This document shows positions 7,051 to 8,952 of a stretch of DNA of 8,952 nucleotides, piece after piece. The stretch covers positions 1 to 8,952 of the forward strand of contig CALJPJ010000052.1 of the NCBI GenBank assembly GCA_937980625.1, in the 5' to 3' direction. Each line of letters begins with the position of its first letter. Within the stretch, counting starts at the first letter, position 1. This DNA comes from an uncultured Bdellovibrionales bacterium. Lineage in GTDB: Bacteria > Bdellovibrionota > Bdellovibrionia > Bdellovibrionales > UBA1609. Position numbers and translations under genes: made by a program. Under the pieces are notes generated by a model. It made no database searches. It was not told the DNA's origin and worked only from the letters and a program-made list of their open reading frames with translations.

Positions 7051-8031
7051 ATGACTAGAGACAAAAAAAAATTACATACATGGTATTTAGAAAATAAAAG
7101 ACCTCTTCCTTGGAGAGAAAATAAAAATCCATATTTCATTTGGATTTCTGAAACTATGTTACAACAAACAACTACTAAAGCTGTTATTCCTTTTTTTAAT
7201 AGATTCATTAAAAAGTTTCCGACACTAAAATCTCTAGCTAATGCGACTACTGAGGAGGTTATTGAGGCCTGGGCCGGGTTAGGTTATTATAGTCGCGCTC
7301 GTAATCTCCATAAAGCTGCCATAATTTTAAATCAAAAAAAACAATTTCCTACTGATTATCAAGAGCTAATTCAACTTCCTGGTTTTGGGCCTTACACATC
7401 TCGATCAGTGAGCAGCATTGCTTTTGAACAGCCCGTCGGAGTTATTGATGGTAATGTCATTCGATTACTCACAAGAAAACACAACTTACCAATTGAGTGG
7501 TGGAAGACTAAAGAGCGCAAAATACTTCAAGATCTTTCTGATAAATATGTCATTGGTTTTAAATCATCAGAGATTAATCAAGCTCTTATGGAATTAGGTG
7601 CTACAATTTGCACCCCCAAAAAACCTAGCTGTTTATTATGTCCATGGCTTAAAAGCTGTGACGCAAATAAAAATAATACAATTCAAAGTCTTCCTCTAAA
7701 AAAAGCTAAAGCAGCTAAAAAATTACTGTTGTGGAAAGTTTATAAACCTAAAAATAGTACGTCTAAATTAATTTTAGTTAGAAATAATTATGCACCATTT
7801 CTAAAAAAACAATGGCTTTTTCCAGGCTCGGTCAAAGAAATTAAAACTAGACCTAAATCTTATGATTGCCTTCATCACATTACAAAGTACGATATCTATG
7901 TCCAGATAAAGTCCAAAACTCGCAAAGAACTAGAAACAATTAGTAAAAAGTCTGAAATAATAGTTATAGACAAGAATGAGATTAAAAAGTTCTCTCCTTC
8001 TTCTGTCTTACAAAAAATATTAGATCATTAA
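7051..8031 (+). CDS. mutY: adenine DNA glycosylase MutY (A/G-specific)
   Basis: Removes adenine mispaired with 8-oxoguanine or guanine, preventing G:C to T:A mutations after oxidative damage. The N-terminal half closely follows E. coli MutY: LPW near residue 19, SETMLQQT (33-40) with catalytic Glu34, AGLGYYSRARNLHKAA (75-90), the helix-hairpin-helix LPGFGPYTS (109-117), and VIDGNV with catalytic Asp133. The iron-sulfur cluster has the exact spacing Cys187-X6-Cys194-X2-Cys197-X5-Cys203. The C-terminal NUDIX-like 8-oxoguanine-reading domain (about 225-326) is present but short and divergent: total length is 326 against about 350, and the usual Phe-Ser-His loop appears as Ile277-Thr278-Lys279. 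ATG at 7051 is the only good start, since an in-frame stop lies at 7033, though no clear ribosome site precedes it. The lipoprotein gene follows after 32 bp and is probably co-transcribed. Confidence 0.95.
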   Translation: MTRDKKKLHTWYLENKRPLPWRENKNPYFIWISETMLQQTTTKAVIPFFNRFIKKFPTLKSLANATTEEVIEAWAGLGYYSRARNLHKAAIILNQKKQFPTDYQELIQLPGFGPYTSRSVSSIAFEQPVGVIDGNVIRLLTRKHNLPIEWWKTKERKILQDLSDKYVIGFKSSEINQALMELGATICTPKKPSCLLCPWLKSCDANKNNTIQSLPLKKAKAAKKLLLWKVYKPKNSTSKLILVRNNYAPFLKKQWLFPGSVKEIKTRPKSYDCLHHITKYDIYVQIKSKTRKELETISKKSEIIVIDKNEIKKFSPSSVLQKILDH

Positions 8032-8063
8032 TTTTAATTTTTTGCACATTACAGGACGTATTA

Positions 8064-8952
8064 ATGCATTTCAAATTCTCATACTTTATTTTAGCTGCAA
8101 TTATTTCAGGTTTAATTTTTTCGTGCTCACAAACTAAAATTAAACCCAAGGCTATAAATGTACCCCCTGAAAAAACAGTATTAGCACCAAAATCAAAATC
8201 AAAATTGAACCCTGAACCTAACAACGACGAGCTTCAATTAACATTCCATGGAGAAAATAGCCAAGCCTCTTTTTCGCCAAATGAAAATAAAATTATTTAT
8301 ATAAGTAAAAATCAATATCAACATATTAACTCACAAGTTTATGAGTTAAATTTAGATACTCTTGAATCTACTAGAATTACTTATCAAGATGGTGAAAATG
8401 CTAGCCCTATTTATAGCAACGGTGGAACTTCTATCATCTTTGCCAGCACAACAGATGAAATTAAAGAAAACCCTTTATTTTTATATAATCGCTTACAAGC
8501 CATGAAAGCACAAACTGATCGCGGTATCGCTGCTACGGCTATTCATAATGGCTCTGACTTACAACCTTTTGAGTTATACAAAAAATTTATACTAATAGAT
8601 GATATTGTTCGTTTAACCAAAACACCTTTTCTAGATAAAAATATGTCAAACTATAGATACAATGGTCGACGTATTTTCACTTCAGCAAGAGATGGAAACT
8701 TAGAAATCTATAGCTACAGGCCCTCTCTACCTGATTCACCTATTCGCTTAACGTTTAATGACCTTACTGACGATGAGGCTCAATTCTCACCCACATCTAA
8801 TGAATTCATATGGACTCGCTTTGGTATCAACTCTAAATACTCACAGATATTATGGCGAGACTCTTCCCATAAAATAACTCATGAGCTAAGCTTTGGTGAG
8901 TATAGTCACATAAACCCAAAATGGCACCCTAATGGTGAATATATTTACTTTA
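8064..8952 (+). CDS. lipoprotein with TolB-like beta-propeller (PD40/WD40-like) repeats, 3' end outside window
   Basis: The frame is open from ATG 8064 to the window edge (296 residues, no stop). AGGA (8053-8056) lies seven bases upstream. Residues 1-20 form a hydrophobic signal ending Leu-Ile-Phe-Ser before Cys21, a slightly atypical lipobox (Phe at -2); Ser at +2 favours outer-membrane placement in the E. coli sorting rule. A Lys/Pro-rich linker spans about 25-55. Repeats of the form hydrophobic-Thr, ~10 residues, phe-Ser-Pro-Asn-like turn, then a short beta strand begin near 58, 105, 183, 228 and 274 (for example ASFSPNENKIIYIS, AQFSPTSNEFIW, PKWHPNGEYIYF). This is the pattern of TolB C-terminal and PD40 propeller blades. 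TolB itself is periplasmic and has an extra N-terminal domain that is not seen here, and no Tol-Pal gene is adjacent, so I do not call it tolB. It likely acts as a protein- or peptidoglycan-binding scaffold in the envelope. Confidence 0.85.
   Translation, partial: MHFKFSYFILAAIISGLIFSCSQTKIKPKAINVPPEKTVLAPKSKSKLNPEPNNDELQLTFHGENSQASFSPNENKIIYISKNQYQHINSQVYELNLDTLESTRITYQDGENASPIYSNGGTSIIFASTTDEIKENPLFLYNRLQAMKAQTDRGIAATAIHNGSDLQPFELYKKFILIDDIVRLTKTPFLDKNMSNYRYNGRRIFTSARDGNLEIYSYRPSLPDSPIRLTFNDLTDDEAQFSPTSNEFIWTRFGINSKYSQILWRDSSHKITHELSFGEYSHINPKWHPNGEYIYF

Noticed and set aside
7982..8224. 80-codon minus-strand frame across the mutY end and lipoprotein start
   Set aside because: It overlaps the lipoprotein start on the opposite strand. 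Its Gly/Phe/Asp-rich start is only the complement of the Lys/Ser/Pro-rich linker.

Overview
The window is AT-rich chromosomal DNA (roughly one third G+C by eye) from a Gram-negative-type bacterium. Two genes encode Sec-exported proteins and a third encodes a lipoprotein with a serine after the lipid-bearing cysteine, which suggests a periplasm and an outer membrane. The low G+C, the Shine-Dalgarno sites and several large exported proteins without an obvious family would fit a Bdellovibrionota/deltaproteobacterial-type genome, but this placement is an impression and was not tested. No phage, transposase, CRISPR, rRNA or tRNA gene is visible.

Layout: (1) 1-2049 (+), the C-terminal three quarters of alanyl-tRNA synthetase (alaS), cut by the left edge. 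(2) 2083-2610 (-), a 175-residue exported protein with a GTG start, converging on alaS across 33 bp that may hold a weak terminator. (3) 2611-3116, a 506-bp gene-free AT-rich stretch carrying candidate divergent promoters for genes 2 and 4. (4) 3117-5807 (+), an 896-residue exported, mostly helical, cysteine-rich protein of no recognised family. (5) 5827-5941, a long, nearly perfect palindrome between two convergent genes, the most striking non-coding element here. (6) 5961-6890 (-), an agmatinase-type ureohydrolase (speB-like). (7) 6891-7050, a divergent promoter region. (8) 7051-8031 (+), adenine DNA glycosylase MutY. (9) 8064-8952 (+), a lipoprotein with TolB-like beta-propeller repeats, probably co-transcribed with mutY and cut by the right edge.

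The genes do not form one pathway. alaS (translation), speB-like (polyamine/guanidine metabolism) and mutY (oxidative DNA repair) are housekeeping genes, interspersed with lineage-type envelope proteins. The observations most worth following are the 115-bp palindrome with a TAGT slippage duplication in one arm, the large orphan exported protein with cysteines only at its two ends, and a MutY whose C-terminal 8-oxoguanine-reading loop departs from the usual Phe-Ser-His. I saw no convincing multi-gene novel system.
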